NCBI GenBank assembly: GCA_963777435.1
Contig: CAVZQT010000003.1
Span: forward strand, 2,299,287 to 2,363,286
Source: AP-15 sp963777435
GTDB lineage: Bacteria > Pseudomonadota > Alphaproteobacteria > ATCC43930 > CGMCC-115725
Direction: 5' to 3'
DNA length: 64,000 nucleotides
Program-made: the position numbers and the translations under genes
Notes under the pieces: generated by a model
The model's database searches: none
Seen by the model: the letters and a program-made list of their open reading frames with translations, nothing else
What the model was told of the DNA's origin: nothing
In this document: piece after piece, positions 33,364 to 41,898 of the stretch
How positions within the stretch are numbered: the first letter of the stretch is position 1
Layout: the number at the start of each line of letters is the position of its first letter

Positions 33364-33501
33364 GCCAACCGCGCTCAAGGGCCCGGCGCCAACCGCGCTC
33401 AAGGGCCCGGCGCCAACCGCGCTCAAGGGCCCGGCGCCAACCGCGAACTCAAGGGCCCGGCGCCAACCGCGCTCAAGGGCCCGGCGCCAACCGCGCTCAA
33501 G
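33364..33501 (+). repeat. 24-bp tandem repeat, about 5.7 copies
   Basis: Unit GCCAACCGCGCTCAAGGGCC plus CGGC. Copies start at 33364, 33388, 33412, 33436, 33462 and 33486. Copies 1, 2, 3 and 5 are identical; the fourth has a 2-bp AA insertion and the sixth is truncated. There are no unique spacers, so it is a minisatellite and not CRISPR. Confidence 0.95.
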
Positions 33502-33680
33502 ACGGCAACGCCAAGCCGCACGCGGCGCCAGCCATGACGACACTTCTCCCCTTCGCGGACGCCCGATCCCGGCGCCTGACGAAGGGGCCTCACAACACAT
33601 TCACAAATTCCGCCGGTCCAAGACAAACGGGTCCCAGGACAAACGGCAGATGACAGCAGGATATCGCCAAAGTCGGTCTG

Positions 33681-33736
33681 TCCTCTGATCTCTGATCTCT
33701 GTCCTCTGATCTCTGTCCTCTGATCTCTGTCCTCTG
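33681..33736 (+). repeat. 14-bp pyrimidine-rich tandem repeat
   Basis: About four units of CCTCTGATCTCTGT, the first shortened to a TCTGATC echo. It lies shortly before 5S rRNA and is transcribed with it. Confidence 0.85.
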
Positions 33737-33756
33737 GCAGCAGCGGGGGCCGCGAC

Positions 33757-33875
33757 AGCCTGGTGGCCACAGCGAGGGGCCAAACACCCGATCCCATCCC
33801 GAACTCGGCCGTGAAAACCCTCAGCGCCGATGGTACTGCGTCTCAAGGCGCGGAAGAGCAGGTCGCCGCCAGGCT
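33757..33875 (+). rRNA. rrf: 5S ribosomal RNA
   Basis: About 119 nt. The terminal helix AGCCTGG/CCAGGCT closes the molecule, and the hallmark CCGATCCCATCCCGAACTCGG loop region and GATGGTACTG are present. It is the third rRNA of the operon. Confidence 0.95.
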
Positions 33876-34018
33876 CTCGCAGCCCCCGCCCCGCCCACCC
33901 ACCCGCCAACCCCCGGCCGCAACATCCCGCCATCGCCCCGCATCACCGCCGCCCAAATCATTACCCCCAAATCATCACCAACGCCTCATCGCCCGACCGT
34001 CATCACCCGACCGCATCA
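33876..34018 (+). other. C-rich, G-poor tract after 5S; G-quadruplex motif on the minus strand
   Basis: The plus strand is dominated by C and A with few G, the base bias of Rho-utilisation sites. At 33883-33914 the minus strand has at least four runs of three or more G separated by 1-nt loops (GGGTGGGTGGGCGGGG core), a canonical G-quadruplex pattern. It is non-coding and lies between 5S and tRNA-fMet. Confidence 0.55.
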
Positions 34019-34070
<52 letters not shown>

Positions 34071-34107
34071 GGTCCGGCGAGCCTCGCGAGCCGAACACCG
34101 AACGTCA

Positions 34108-34124
34108 CCCCCGCGAAGCGGGGG
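34108..34124. repeat. GC-rich palindromic hairpin
   Basis: CCCCCGC (34108-34114) pairs with GCGGGGG (34118-34124) around GAA. It sits between the tRNA-fMet remnant and the full gene and is of the same kind as the palindromes at 35696 and 62173. Confidence 0.6.
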
Positions 34125-34142
34125 CCCGGTCACAGTTCTCAC

Positions 34143-34219
<77 letters not shown>

Positions 34220-34699
34220 ATTCCGTCTTAATCAGAGACTAAATTACGGAAAGCTCCGAACTCAGCGACGGAGCCGATTCCCATGTCCGAAATATGTCCG
34301 AAAAACGCTCGTCCGCCAGTGTCTGCTCTCTTCCGCAGATGGCCATCAACGTGCTTTCTGCTTACGCTCTGGGATGCGCAGATGCGTGAAGGAAAGAATC
34401 ATCCGAACGGGAGGTGATCATCGGCTCCTTCACGGTGCTCCTATGGGAATACGGCTATTGTCAAAGCCCAACCACTTAGCCTGCTTGTTGGCGAGTTTGA
34501 TAAGCCATTGATGCGTCAGTACGGCGGTTGGCGCGATAAGCTCTATGGCCGTGATCACTCTTCAAGCGCTGACCCCAGCGGAGCCGGACGCCCGCAGCCG
34601 GCGGACGCCCTTCGACGTGTTAAGAAAACGTCGGACGCCGTATATTCCAGGTGAAGGCCGGCATCCCCATCCGGCCAGCCTGCGGTAAAAAACTCCGAG
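34220..34699. other. Gene-poor region after tRNA-fMet with a possible peptide remnant
   Basis: No intact gene. On the minus strand 34430-34558 is a 42-codon frame ending HQWLIKLANKQAKWLGFDNS plus RIPIGAP, which reads like the C-terminus of a lost protein that I cannot name. The lower GC and the position next to a tRNA suggest old insertion material. Confidence 0.4.
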
Positions 34700-35206
34700 A
34701 TGAGGCGGCGATTGACGATCAGGTATCGGCGCGAACTGCGGGCCTTGCCCGAAACCTACGCGGCGAGCCTCGTCGCGGATCTCAGCGAACTCGCTCGGGT
34801 AATCGAAAGGCTCGCCAGCCGCCCCCTCGTTGTGGTGGGCTCAGGGGGTTCCTTTTCGGGCGCCGTGTTCGCGGCGACGCTGCACGAATTGCATGGGCGG
34901 CGCATCGGCAAGGCGGTGACGCCCCTTCAGGTTGCTACGGCCGCCGATCACCCGAACGCCGGCCTTCTCTGCCTCAGCGCCAGCGGACGCAATCAGGATA
35001 TCCGGACAGCGTTCACTAACGCTGCGCGCCTTGAGACGGCGCCTCTAGCCGCCCTCTGCCTATCGAAGGGTTCGCCCCTGAAGGCGCTGCAATAGGACTT
35101 TGCCTATGCAGACGTGGTCGAGGCCGATCTCGACCTTGAGCCGGATGGTTTCTTGGCAGTCAACTCTCTGTTCGCTATTTGCGTGCTACTTACCCGCCAC
35201 GTGTAG
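34700..35206 (+). pseudogene. SIS-domain (sugar isomerase-like) protein, nonsense-interrupted and truncated
   Basis: A protein starting MRRRLTIRYRRELRALPETYA with a SIS phosphosugar-binding core, seen in PLVVVGSGGSFSGAVFAATLHELHG and LLCLSASGRNQDIRTAF. The frame hits a TAG at 35093-35095 but continues in the same frame with related sequence (DFAYADVVEADLDLEPDGFL, AVNSLFAICVLLTRH) before a second TAG at 35204. Most of the second SIS half is missing. It is therefore a decayed gene. SIS proteins bind or isomerise phosphosugars; nothing here should be active. Confidence 0.75.
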
Positions 35207-35354
35207 GCTGCGCTTTCTGAGTAGTTGGCAGAATCGAAGGTCGTATCGGTAAAAATCACGTCGGCGGCAGCAGGTGCCGCACTCGCAGCAATCGCAAGCA
35301 AGCTACCTACGGCAAGACGTGAAGCGGTCTCGAAAGTCCTCAGTTCGCCAACAT
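35207..35354 (-). pseudogene. 5' remnant of a secreted protein gene
   Basis: On the minus strand a GAAGG ribosome site precedes ATG at 35354. After one missing base (AACTG for AACCTG) the frame reads LRTFETASRLAVGSLLAIAA, SAAPAAADVIFTDTTFDSAN and YSES. That is a signal peptide cleaved after AAA and the first residues of a mature secreted protein. It then runs into the antisense of the SIS remnant, so the gene is broken at a recombination junction near 35207. The start of the mature part is reminiscent of PEP-CTERM-type exported proteins, but the sorting signal is absent. Confidence 0.5.
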
Positions 35355-35731
35355 CGTTCCTTCGACCTCCCAACGCGCATCTTGATGCGCAAAACTCATG
35401 CCATCCCCCACCCCGTTGATTTCCCTCGATACCCGGCCAGAACGCGAGCCTACCCCTTTGCCGATGTAAAGCCTACCGACACCGCGCCCGGGCTGACTTG
35501 GTGGCCCGGACAGCGCGAAACCGCAGGAAACTGGATCTTTTGGCACTCGCCCGCCACCCGCGCGAGTATAAAGCAAATCGACGTGGAGCAAAGCTCGGCT
35601 GCCGGGTCTTGACCGGGCGCAATGCGGGAGAGATTTTTTGGCCAGAAAGTCGCCTGCCCAAAAATCTCATGGATTATCCGGATTTATCGGGCAAAGCCCC
35701 CGCAAGCGGGGGAGGGTAGGGTGGCGGTATA
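35355..35731. other. Non-coding region before the AraC-type gene
   Basis: No recognisable protein sequence on either strand. The only structure seen is the hairpin at 35696-35712. Confidence 0.5.
35696..35712 (-). terminator. Hairpin after the AraC-type regulator gene
   Basis: CCCCCGC/GCGGGGG palindrome located 20 bp past the regulator stop on the minus strand, followed there by CTTT. It could act as a terminator but also matches the palindromic-repeat type seen elsewhere. Confidence 0.4.
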
Positions 35732-36500
35732 TCAGCAGCTAAAATAGTCGCGCGGCGTTTTGCCGAGCGAGTGGCGGAACATGGCGGTAAAGGCGCTGGC
35801 GCTGTCATAGCCGACCGCCCGCGCTACGGCGGCGATGTTCTGCCCTTGCGCCAGGCGCACCAGCGCTTGCGCCAGCCGGACCTGGTGGCGCCAATCGACA
35901 AAGCGCGACCCGGTTTCGCGCACGAACAACCGCGCCAAGGTTCGGCTGCTCGCGCCGGCGAGCGTTGACCATTCCTCTAACGTTTCGCGCCGGCCGGGAT
36001 CGTGCAGCAACGCCTCGCAAACCCGCTGCAGCCGCTTGTCCGATGGCTTCGGTATGTACAGTGGCTGCGCATCGAGAACGCGGATCTCATCGAGAAAGAG
36101 GGCCGCGACGTGGCCGACCCGTCCCGCTTTCGTCGTAGTCGAGGGGTGCTGCGACGAGTTCCAGCATCAATGCCCGCAGCAATGGCGAGACCAGAATGAC
36201 TTTGCACTCGGCAGCGACTGTTGCCGCCACCGCCGGGTCGACATAGATCGCGCGCATCGCCACGGCACCCGACATTCGGATCTCGTGCTCGGTCCCGGCG
36301 GGAATCCACAGCGCACGGTTTGGCGGCACGACCCAGGTGCCGCACGCCGCCGTCACCGTCATCACGCCCGAGAGCGCCCAGCTCAGCTGCGCTCGCGGAT
36401 GGCAATGCGGCTCGATCCAAAAGCCATCGGCGAAATCCTTTGCCATGCCGGCGAGTGGCCGCGGGGTGGTCTGGTAATCGTCGCGGTCGATGCTCTTCAT
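35732..36500 (-). pseudogene. AraC-family regulator with N-terminal cupin domain, frameshifted
   Basis: The 5' part (MKSIDRDDYQTTPRPLAGMA) holds a cupin sensor with IEPHCHPRAQLSWALSGVMT and WVVPPNRALWIPAGTEHEI. The 3' part, in the +1 frame, reads HVAALFLDEIRVLDAQPLYI, then LLHDPGRRETLEEWSTLAGAS and an AraC HTH ending GKTPRDYFSC. Removing one G within the G-runs at 36116-36126 restores a gene of about 256 residues. It is divergent from the MFS gene, the arrangement of NimR/NimT-type exporter pairs, so it probably controls that transporter. Only one base stands between this and an intact gene. Confidence 0.8.
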
Positions 36501-36590
36501 AATGTCGGTTTCGCGACGATCATTGGCTGCCCGGATTAGATCGGACGCGATATTTATGCTGATTTTAGCATGCTGTCGATCGGAGGATTT
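36501..36590. promoter_or_regulatory. Divergent control region between AraC-type and MFS genes
   Basis: A 90-bp AT-richer interval with a small inverted repeat TGCT-N6-AGCA and, at its right end, the MFS ribosome site GGAGGATTT. It is the likely operator of the regulator; no specific box can be fixed. Confidence 0.4.
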
Positions 36591-37802
36591 ATGGCGGCGC
36601 GGCCCCCTGTCATCGGCTTTATCAACATCGGCCACTTGATCGACCACATGGTGATGCTGATCTTCCCGACCGCGGTGCTCGGCATGCAGACCGATTTCGC
36701 CCGGCCATACAGCGAGCTGATCACGCTTGGCATTGGGCGGGTTCATCATGTTTGGCGCCGGGATCATTGCCGGCCGGCTGGCTCGGCGATCGCTGGAGCC
36801 GCCGCAACATGCTGGCCGTGTTCTTTCTCGGCCTCGGGGTTGCGACGATCGTCGACCGGCTTTACCCAGACGCGCTGGCAGCTCGCCCTGGGATTGGCGG
36901 CGATGGGCCTGTTCGCCGCGATCTACCACCCGGTCGGCACCGCGATGCTGGTCGGGCATGCCGAACGGGTCGGGCGCGCGATCGGCGTCAACGGCGTCTG
37001 GGGCAATTTCGGGGTCGCCTCGGCGGCGCTTGCGACGGGGGCCGTCACGCAGTGGCTCGGCTGGCGCTGGGCCTTTATTCTGCCCGGGGCGGCGGCATTC
37101 GGGATCGGTCTCGCCTATCTGGCGCTGGTTCCGCCCGAAGCCAATCAGCATAGCAGACCCGGCGGTGCGCTCCGCCACGTCACTTTCCCGCGCGCGGTGA
37201 TTGTGCGCGCCTTTCTGGTACTGGTTCTCGTCACTCTTGCGGGCGGGGTCGTGTTCAACGCGACGACGGTGGCTTTGCCAAAGATGGTCGACGAGCGCCT
37301 GCCGCAACTCGCGGGCTCGACTTTCGTCGTTGGCGTGCTGGTCAGTGCGGTCTATCTCGTCGGAGCGATGTCACAGTTGGTCATGGGCCGCCTGATAGAC
37401 CGCCATCCGCTCAAGGTCGGGTTTTTGGCGATCGCCTTGTTGCAGGCGCCATTGCTGCTGGTCGCTTCGCACGCTGGCGGATGGGGGATGATCCTGGTGC
37501 TGGCCGGTCTGGTATTTGTGGTCTTCGGCCAGATCACGTTCAACGACGCGATGGTGGCGCGTTATACCGATGCCGAATGGCGATCGCGCGTCTACGCGGT
37601 CCGCTATTTGCTGTCGTTCGGTGTCGCTGCCACGGCGATCCCGCTCGTCGCAGTGATGCACGCACATGGTGGTTTCACCGCACTCTTCCAGGTCCTGGCG
37701 ATCGCCGGGGCATTGGTGACGCTCGGTGCGGTTTTCTTCCCATACCGCCCGGACGAGCTCACGCTCGCCCAAGCCCTCCGAGCAGCAACTGCCGCCGAAT
37801 AG
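36591..37802 (+). pseudogene. MFS transporter, three compensating +1 frameshifts
   Basis: An approximately 400-residue, 12-helix MFS permease starting MAARPPVIGFINIGHLIDHM, resembling fosmidomycin-resistance/exporter-type members. Between residues about 45 and 90 the reading frame slips three times, at 36735-36737, 36760-36762 and 36854, each by one extra G. Piecing the three frames together restores LGGFIMFGAG, SLPAGWLGDRWSRRNMLAVF and FLGLGVATIV, the conserved loop 2-3 motif region. After the third slip the original frame resumes, which is why an uninterrupted frame exists with nonsense in its middle. GGAGGATTT directly precedes ATG 36591. Divergent AraC control is inferred. Confidence 0.78.
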
Positions 37803-37812
37803 CCCGGGTCGT

Positions 37813-38660
37813 CTAGGCTCCAGAACTCAATCACAACCACCAGTTGATGACGGCGGCGAGGGCGACGGCAGCGGCGAAGTTGGCGGCGAGCTTGTCGTAG
37901 CGGGTGGCGATGCGGCGCCAGTCTTTGAGGCGGCCAAACATTCGTTCGATCAAGTTGCGCAGCTTGTAGGCCTGGGGATCGAATGGATGAAGATGCTTGC
38001 GGGCGGGGTTATTGGGAATGACCGGGCGGGTGCCGCGCTCGATCAGAAACAACCGGAGCCGATCGCTGTCATAGGCGCCATCGGCGGCGCACAGACGGCC
38101 TGGCGGCAATGGTTCGAGCAGGCCGCGAGCGATAGGCGCATCGCCGCGCTGCCCGGGGGTTATGGCGAAGGCGACGGGACGACCGCGACCATCGACAACA
38201 GCATGGATTTTTGTCGTTCGCCCGCCGCGCGAGCGGCCGATCGCCTGGAACTCAGCCCCCCTTTTCCGCCGGCCGCCGAGCGATGCGCCTTGGTGGTGGT
38301 GCTGTCGATCATCTCGATGCCGCCGGGTTCGACGGTGACCAGCGCGGTGAACAATTGTCGCCAGATACCGCGCCGCGCCCAGCGGTGAAAGCGATTGTAG
38401 ATCGTCGTCGGCGGACCGTAGACCGCCGGGCAATCCTGCCACCGGCACCCGACCTTGAGCACATGGATAATGCCGCTAATGATCCGGCGATCGTCCTTGC
38501 GATGCGCCCCCGGTTGGTTCCTTGGCAACAGCGCGGCGATCGCCGCCCATTGCCGATCGTCAAGCCAGAATTCCCCCGCCATGATCCAAGCCCACGAAGT
38601 TTCCAGCTTAAATCACGGCCACCGTGATATGTCAATAACTTGATTGAGTTTGGAGCCTAG
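37813..38660 (-). mobile_element. IS5-family insertion sequence (IS427-like group)
   Basis: An 848-bp element bounded by imperfect inverted repeats: CTAGGCTCCAGAACTCAATC at 37813-37832 and, on the other strand from 38660, CTAGGCTCCAAACTCAATCA. CTAG at both tips could be target duplication or part of the repeats. It carries one transposase split over two overlapping frames. It lies 2 bp beyond the D-aminoacylase stop and 10 bp beyond the MFS stop, so it interrupted no gene. Confidence 0.88.
37831..38582 (-). CDS. IS5-family transposase made by -1 frameshift (OrfA/OrfB)
   Basis: OrfA (from ATG 38582) begins MAGEFWLDDRQWAAIAALLP and includes the DUF4096-like region and the first catalytic Asp in EMIDSTTTKAH. 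OrfB, one frame back, supplies GRSRGGRTTKIHAVVDGRGRP, ADGAYDSDRLR (second Asp) and RNLIERMFGRLKDWRRIATRYDK (catalytic Glu in the YREK-like block). The overlap has the slippery run A4G6 (plus-strand 38256-38265), as in IS427-type elements where -1 slippage makes the full transposase. All DDE residues are present, so it may be active. Confidence 0.88.
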
Positions 38661-38662
38661 AG

Positions 38663-40274
38663 CTACCCGACAGTGCCATCGGCGGCTCGGCGCAGCACCG
38701 TTCCCGGCAGGGCGCCGGTGTGGCGGCGCGTTTTCGACTACGATCGTGCCGTTGACCAGCACGGTTGTCCGAGCGCCGGTCGGGTATTGGTGCGGCTCGG
38801 CATAGGTCGCGCGATCCCGGAAATCGGCGGGATCGAAGATCGCGATATCGGCGCGATAGCCTTCTCGCAACAGTCCGCGGTCGCGCAGACGCAAAGCCGC
38901 GGCGGTCGCTCCGGTCATCTTGCGCACTGCGGCTTCGAGCGGCAGCAAATGCTCGTCACGCACGTAATGGTCTAAGATCCGCGGGAACGTGCCGTAGAAG
39001 CGCGGATGCGGCATTCCCTGGCTGACAATTCCGTAATCGGCGACGCAATTGCCGTCGGACCCGACCAGGGCCAATGGTGAGCGCACGATTTCGCGAATGT
39101 CGTCCTCGGCGATCGAGGTAATCAGCACCCGCGTCGCACCCTTGTCCTCGACCAGGTAATCGCAAACCGCGTCGATCGGGTCGACGCCGCGGCTTGCGGC
39201 AATGCCGCCAAAGGTCTCGCCGGCATGTTGCGGCAGGTGCGGCGAGATCGAGACCCGCACGCAATCCCAGGACGGGATGCGTCCCCAATTGTTCAGCCCG
39301 TCGCGATCGATGTCGCTGCGGATCCGGGCGCGGGTCTCGGGCATCGCGAGCCGGACCAGCATCGCCTCCATGCCGTCCTCTTGGACCCAGGCGGGCAGCA
39401 AATTCTTCAGCGGATTGCTGCCGGCCGCATAGGGGTAGGCGTCGCAATCGATCGCCAGCCCCTCGGCCTTGGCTGCTTCGATCATCGCCAGGATGCGCGC
39501 GGCCTTGCCCCAATTGTCGAGCCCGGAGCATTTCAAATGCACGATCTCGACATGCACGCCCGATGTACGCGCGATGTCGATCGCTTCCTCGACGGCTTCG
39601 ACGACCTTGTTCAATTCGTCGCGAAGATGGGTGAAATAGGCGGCGTTATGGCGCTTCAACACCGCGCACAATGCCAGGAGTTCGTCACGCTCGGCGTAGC
39701 TGCTCGGTGGCGTGAACAACCCGGTCGACAAGCCCAGCGCACCCGCCGCAAGCCCTTCCTCCAGTAATTCCGCCATCTGCGCCAACTCGGCCGCGGTCGG
39801 CGCCCGCGGTGCCATCCCCATGACATTCAGCCGCAATGTGTGGTGGCCAACCAGCATGCCGGGATTGACCGCGGTCGCGGGAAAAGTGTCGAGGTATTCG
39901 GGAAACCGCAGCTCGCGAAACGGCAACCACGGCGCGCTGGCGCTCAAATAATCGCGGATCAATTCGAGCTTGCCGGGCAGCACCGGCGCCACCGAAAACC
40001 CGCAATGGCCGATGATCTCGGTCGTTACTCCCTGCCGCACCTTGCTTTCGGCCTTGGGGTTGATCGGCAAGGTGAAGTCGGAGTGGGTTTTGATGTCGAT
40101 AAAGCCGGGGGTGACCGCCAGCCCCGCGGCATCGATCACTTTGGCCGCGGGGTTGGACAATGACGGGCCGAGCGCGGCGATCCGGCCGTCGCGCACCAGT
40201 ACGTCAGCCTGCTGGCCCGGGCGGCCGCTGCCGTCGATGACGAGGCCGCCGGTTATCAGGACGTCGTCGCTCAT
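38663..40274 (-). CDS. D-aminoacylase / N-acyl-D-amino-acid deacylase, 3' frameshift
   Basis: An approximately 536-residue amidohydrolase removing acyl groups from D-amino acids. Metal-site motifs: GFIDIKTHSDFTLP (HxD-type ligands), TEIIGHCGFSVAP, HLRDELNKV, EIVHLKCSG, and GSDGNCVADYG. The last 20 residues shift frame at 38722-38730, where one extra C/G follows the codons for VVENA. In the corrected frame it ends RHTGALPGTVLRRAADGTVG and stops at TAG 38663. Uncorrected, it reads on into the IS. Its ATG overlaps the reductase TGA (ATGA), so it is coupled to the ferredoxin-reductase gene. Confidence 0.87.
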
Positions 40275-41507
40275 CGGTTGCGCGCCATGTGCGCCTTCAA
40301 ATCGTAGCTCTCGTCTGCAGCCTGGGGTGGGGACAGGCGCGGGCCGGCGGCGAGCAGCCGGCGGGCGACAATATGGTCGGCCGGCCGGTTCACCGAACTC
40401 GACGCCGATCAGCCGTTCGCCGGAAAAGCAGAAAACCGAAAAGCTGCGGCTCTCGGGCTCGCCGCGCACGACCGCCAAATCGTGTCCGACAGTGATGCCG
40501 GCGATCTGCAGTTTGAGGTCGCGCTGATCGCTCCAGAACCACGGCACCTTGTCGTAGGGCGCCACGCGCTTCCCGGTAATCCGGGCGGCGACCTCGCGCG
40601 CCTGGTCGACACCGTTCTGCACCAATTCAAGCCGCACTCGGCCGCTGGCGAAACGGGTTGGGAAATTGGCGCAATCGCCGATCGCCGAAAGTACCGGAAC
40701 ACCGGTTTGCAGATATTCGTCCACGACGATCCCGTTATCAGTCGCGAGACCGGCATCGCGGGCGAGTTCGGCATTGGGCACAACCCCGATGCAGATCAAA
40801 ACCAGATCCGCCGGTAATATCCGGCCGTCGCTGGTTTCGACTCCGGTGGCGCTGCGGCCATCCCCAACTATGCGGGCGACCCCGGTCCCGAGCGAGATCG
40901 TCGCCCCCCAAGCGCGGTGCGCTTCGGTAAAGAAATGCGAGGTTTCCGCCGAGACCACGCGGCCCATCGGTTGGTGGGTGAGTTCGACGATATGCACCGA
41001 CGCGCCGGCGCTGATCGCGACCGCGGCGAATTCGAGACCGATAAAACCGGCGCCGACGACCACGACTTCGCGCGCCTCCTTGAGGCGCTCGCGCAAAATG
41101 TCGGCATCAACGAGAGTACGCAACGGCATGACGCCGTCGAGTTCGGCGCCTGGCACCGGCAATGCGCGGCATCGCGCCCCCGTCGCCAGCACGATGTGAT
41201 CGCACTCGATCGCGCCGCCCGAGGCCAATCGCACGGCGTGTCCCGGGCGGTCGATCGCCGTCGCGGTCTCGCCGGTAAAAAGATCGATTTTCTGATTTTG
41301 GTAGAACGCCTCGGGGCGCAGCCACAATTCTTCAAGGCCGCTCTCGCCCGACAAATAGGATTTCGACAAGGGAGGCCGCTGATATGGCAGACCCGGCTCG
41401 TCGCCGATCAGCACGATGCGGCCGGCAAACCCCTCCTGCCGCAGCGAAGAAGCCGCCTGGAAACCGGACTGGCCGGCGCCGACAACGGCGACGACCGGCT
41501 CCGGCAT
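40271..41507 (-). CDS. FAD-dependent ferredoxin/rubredoxin reductase, 3' frameshift
   Basis: A 411-residue flavoprotein passing electrons from NAD(P)H to a ferredoxin. It has the FAD-binding VVAVVGAGQSGFQAASSLR near residue 6, the NAD-binding VVVVGAGFIGLEFAAVAI, and the second FAD motif VLSAIGDCANFP. Near 40378-40388 (a CCGGCCGG run) the frame gains a base. The corrected C-terminus reads GEPADHIVARRLLAAGPRLS and ends at TGA 40271-40273. Uncorrected, it fuses artificially to the D-aminoacylase as a 964-residue frame. It starts on the last base of the ferredoxin stop (TGATG), so the two are a matched redox pair. Confidence 0.87.
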
Positions 41508-41830
41508 CAGACTTGGCTCTCGGGTAGGTAAACTACGAGCCCGTCCATCTCCGGGGTGACCACCAGCTGACAGCTGAGGCGGCTGTTTGGCTTGCGCTCG
41601 CTCGCGGTGAATTCGAGCATCGCCTTTTCGTCATCCGATTGCTGCGGCATGCGATCGAGATACGGCTCGTCGACATAAACATGGCAGGTTGCGCACATCA
41701 TCTCGCCGCCGCATTCGGCGACAATTCCCTCGACGCTGTTCAAGATCGCGCCGCGCATGATGCTGGTGCCCACCGGGACGTCGAGAACCTGACGTGACCC
41801 GTCGGAATGGACGTAGGTGATGCTTGGCAT
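41507..41830 (-). CDS. [2Fe-2S] ferredoxin, adrenodoxin/putidaredoxin type
   Basis: A 107-residue electron carrier. The cluster ligands are Cys40, Cys46, Cys49 and Cys87, with spacing C-x5-C-x2-C-x37-C of vertebrate-type ferredoxins; GGEMMCATCHVYVD and SRLSCQLVVTPEMDGL are typical. Such ferredoxins feed cytochrome P450s or other oxygenases. The reductase is the next gene, overlapping by one base. No oxygenase is in this operon. A CapA-like gene lies 68 bp upstream. Confidence 0.95.
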   Translation of the reverse strand: MPSITYVHSDGSRQVLDVPVGTSIMRGAILNSVEGIVAECGGEMMCATCHVYVDEPYLDRMPQQSDDEKAMLEFTASERKPNSRLSCQLVVTPEMDGLVVYLPESQV

Positions 41831-41898
41831 TTTCTTCCCATCGGTTGGATTGGCGGCCCAGGGCAGCTCGTCCTACATCCGCCAGCCGCTGGGCGAGG

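Larger units (their letters stand above)
33313..33756 (+). other. Long 23S-5S spacer with two tandem-repeat arrays
   Basis: This 444-nt spacer is unusually long. It contains a 24-bp array at 33364-33501 and a 14-bp array at 33681-33736. Frames through the first array encode only a repeating octapeptide on either strand and look incidental. No gene supported. Confidence 0.7.

Noticed and set aside
33364..33501. Possible CRISPR array
   Set aside because: Repeats are directly adjacent with no unique spacers, and no cas genes are present.
33322..33688. Repeat-encoded open frames over the 23S-5S spacer
   Set aside because: They only translate the minisatellite (a repeating octapeptide) and have no ribosome site.
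36087..37307. 406-residue minus-strand frame antisense to the MFS gene
   Set aside because: Only its last third matches the AraC-type regulator; the rest is low-complexity antisense of a real transporter gene.
38255..38265. IS transposase frameshift counted as an assembly error
   Set aside because: It is a -1 shift at A4G6, the known programmed site type of this IS group, unlike the extra-G slips elsewhere.
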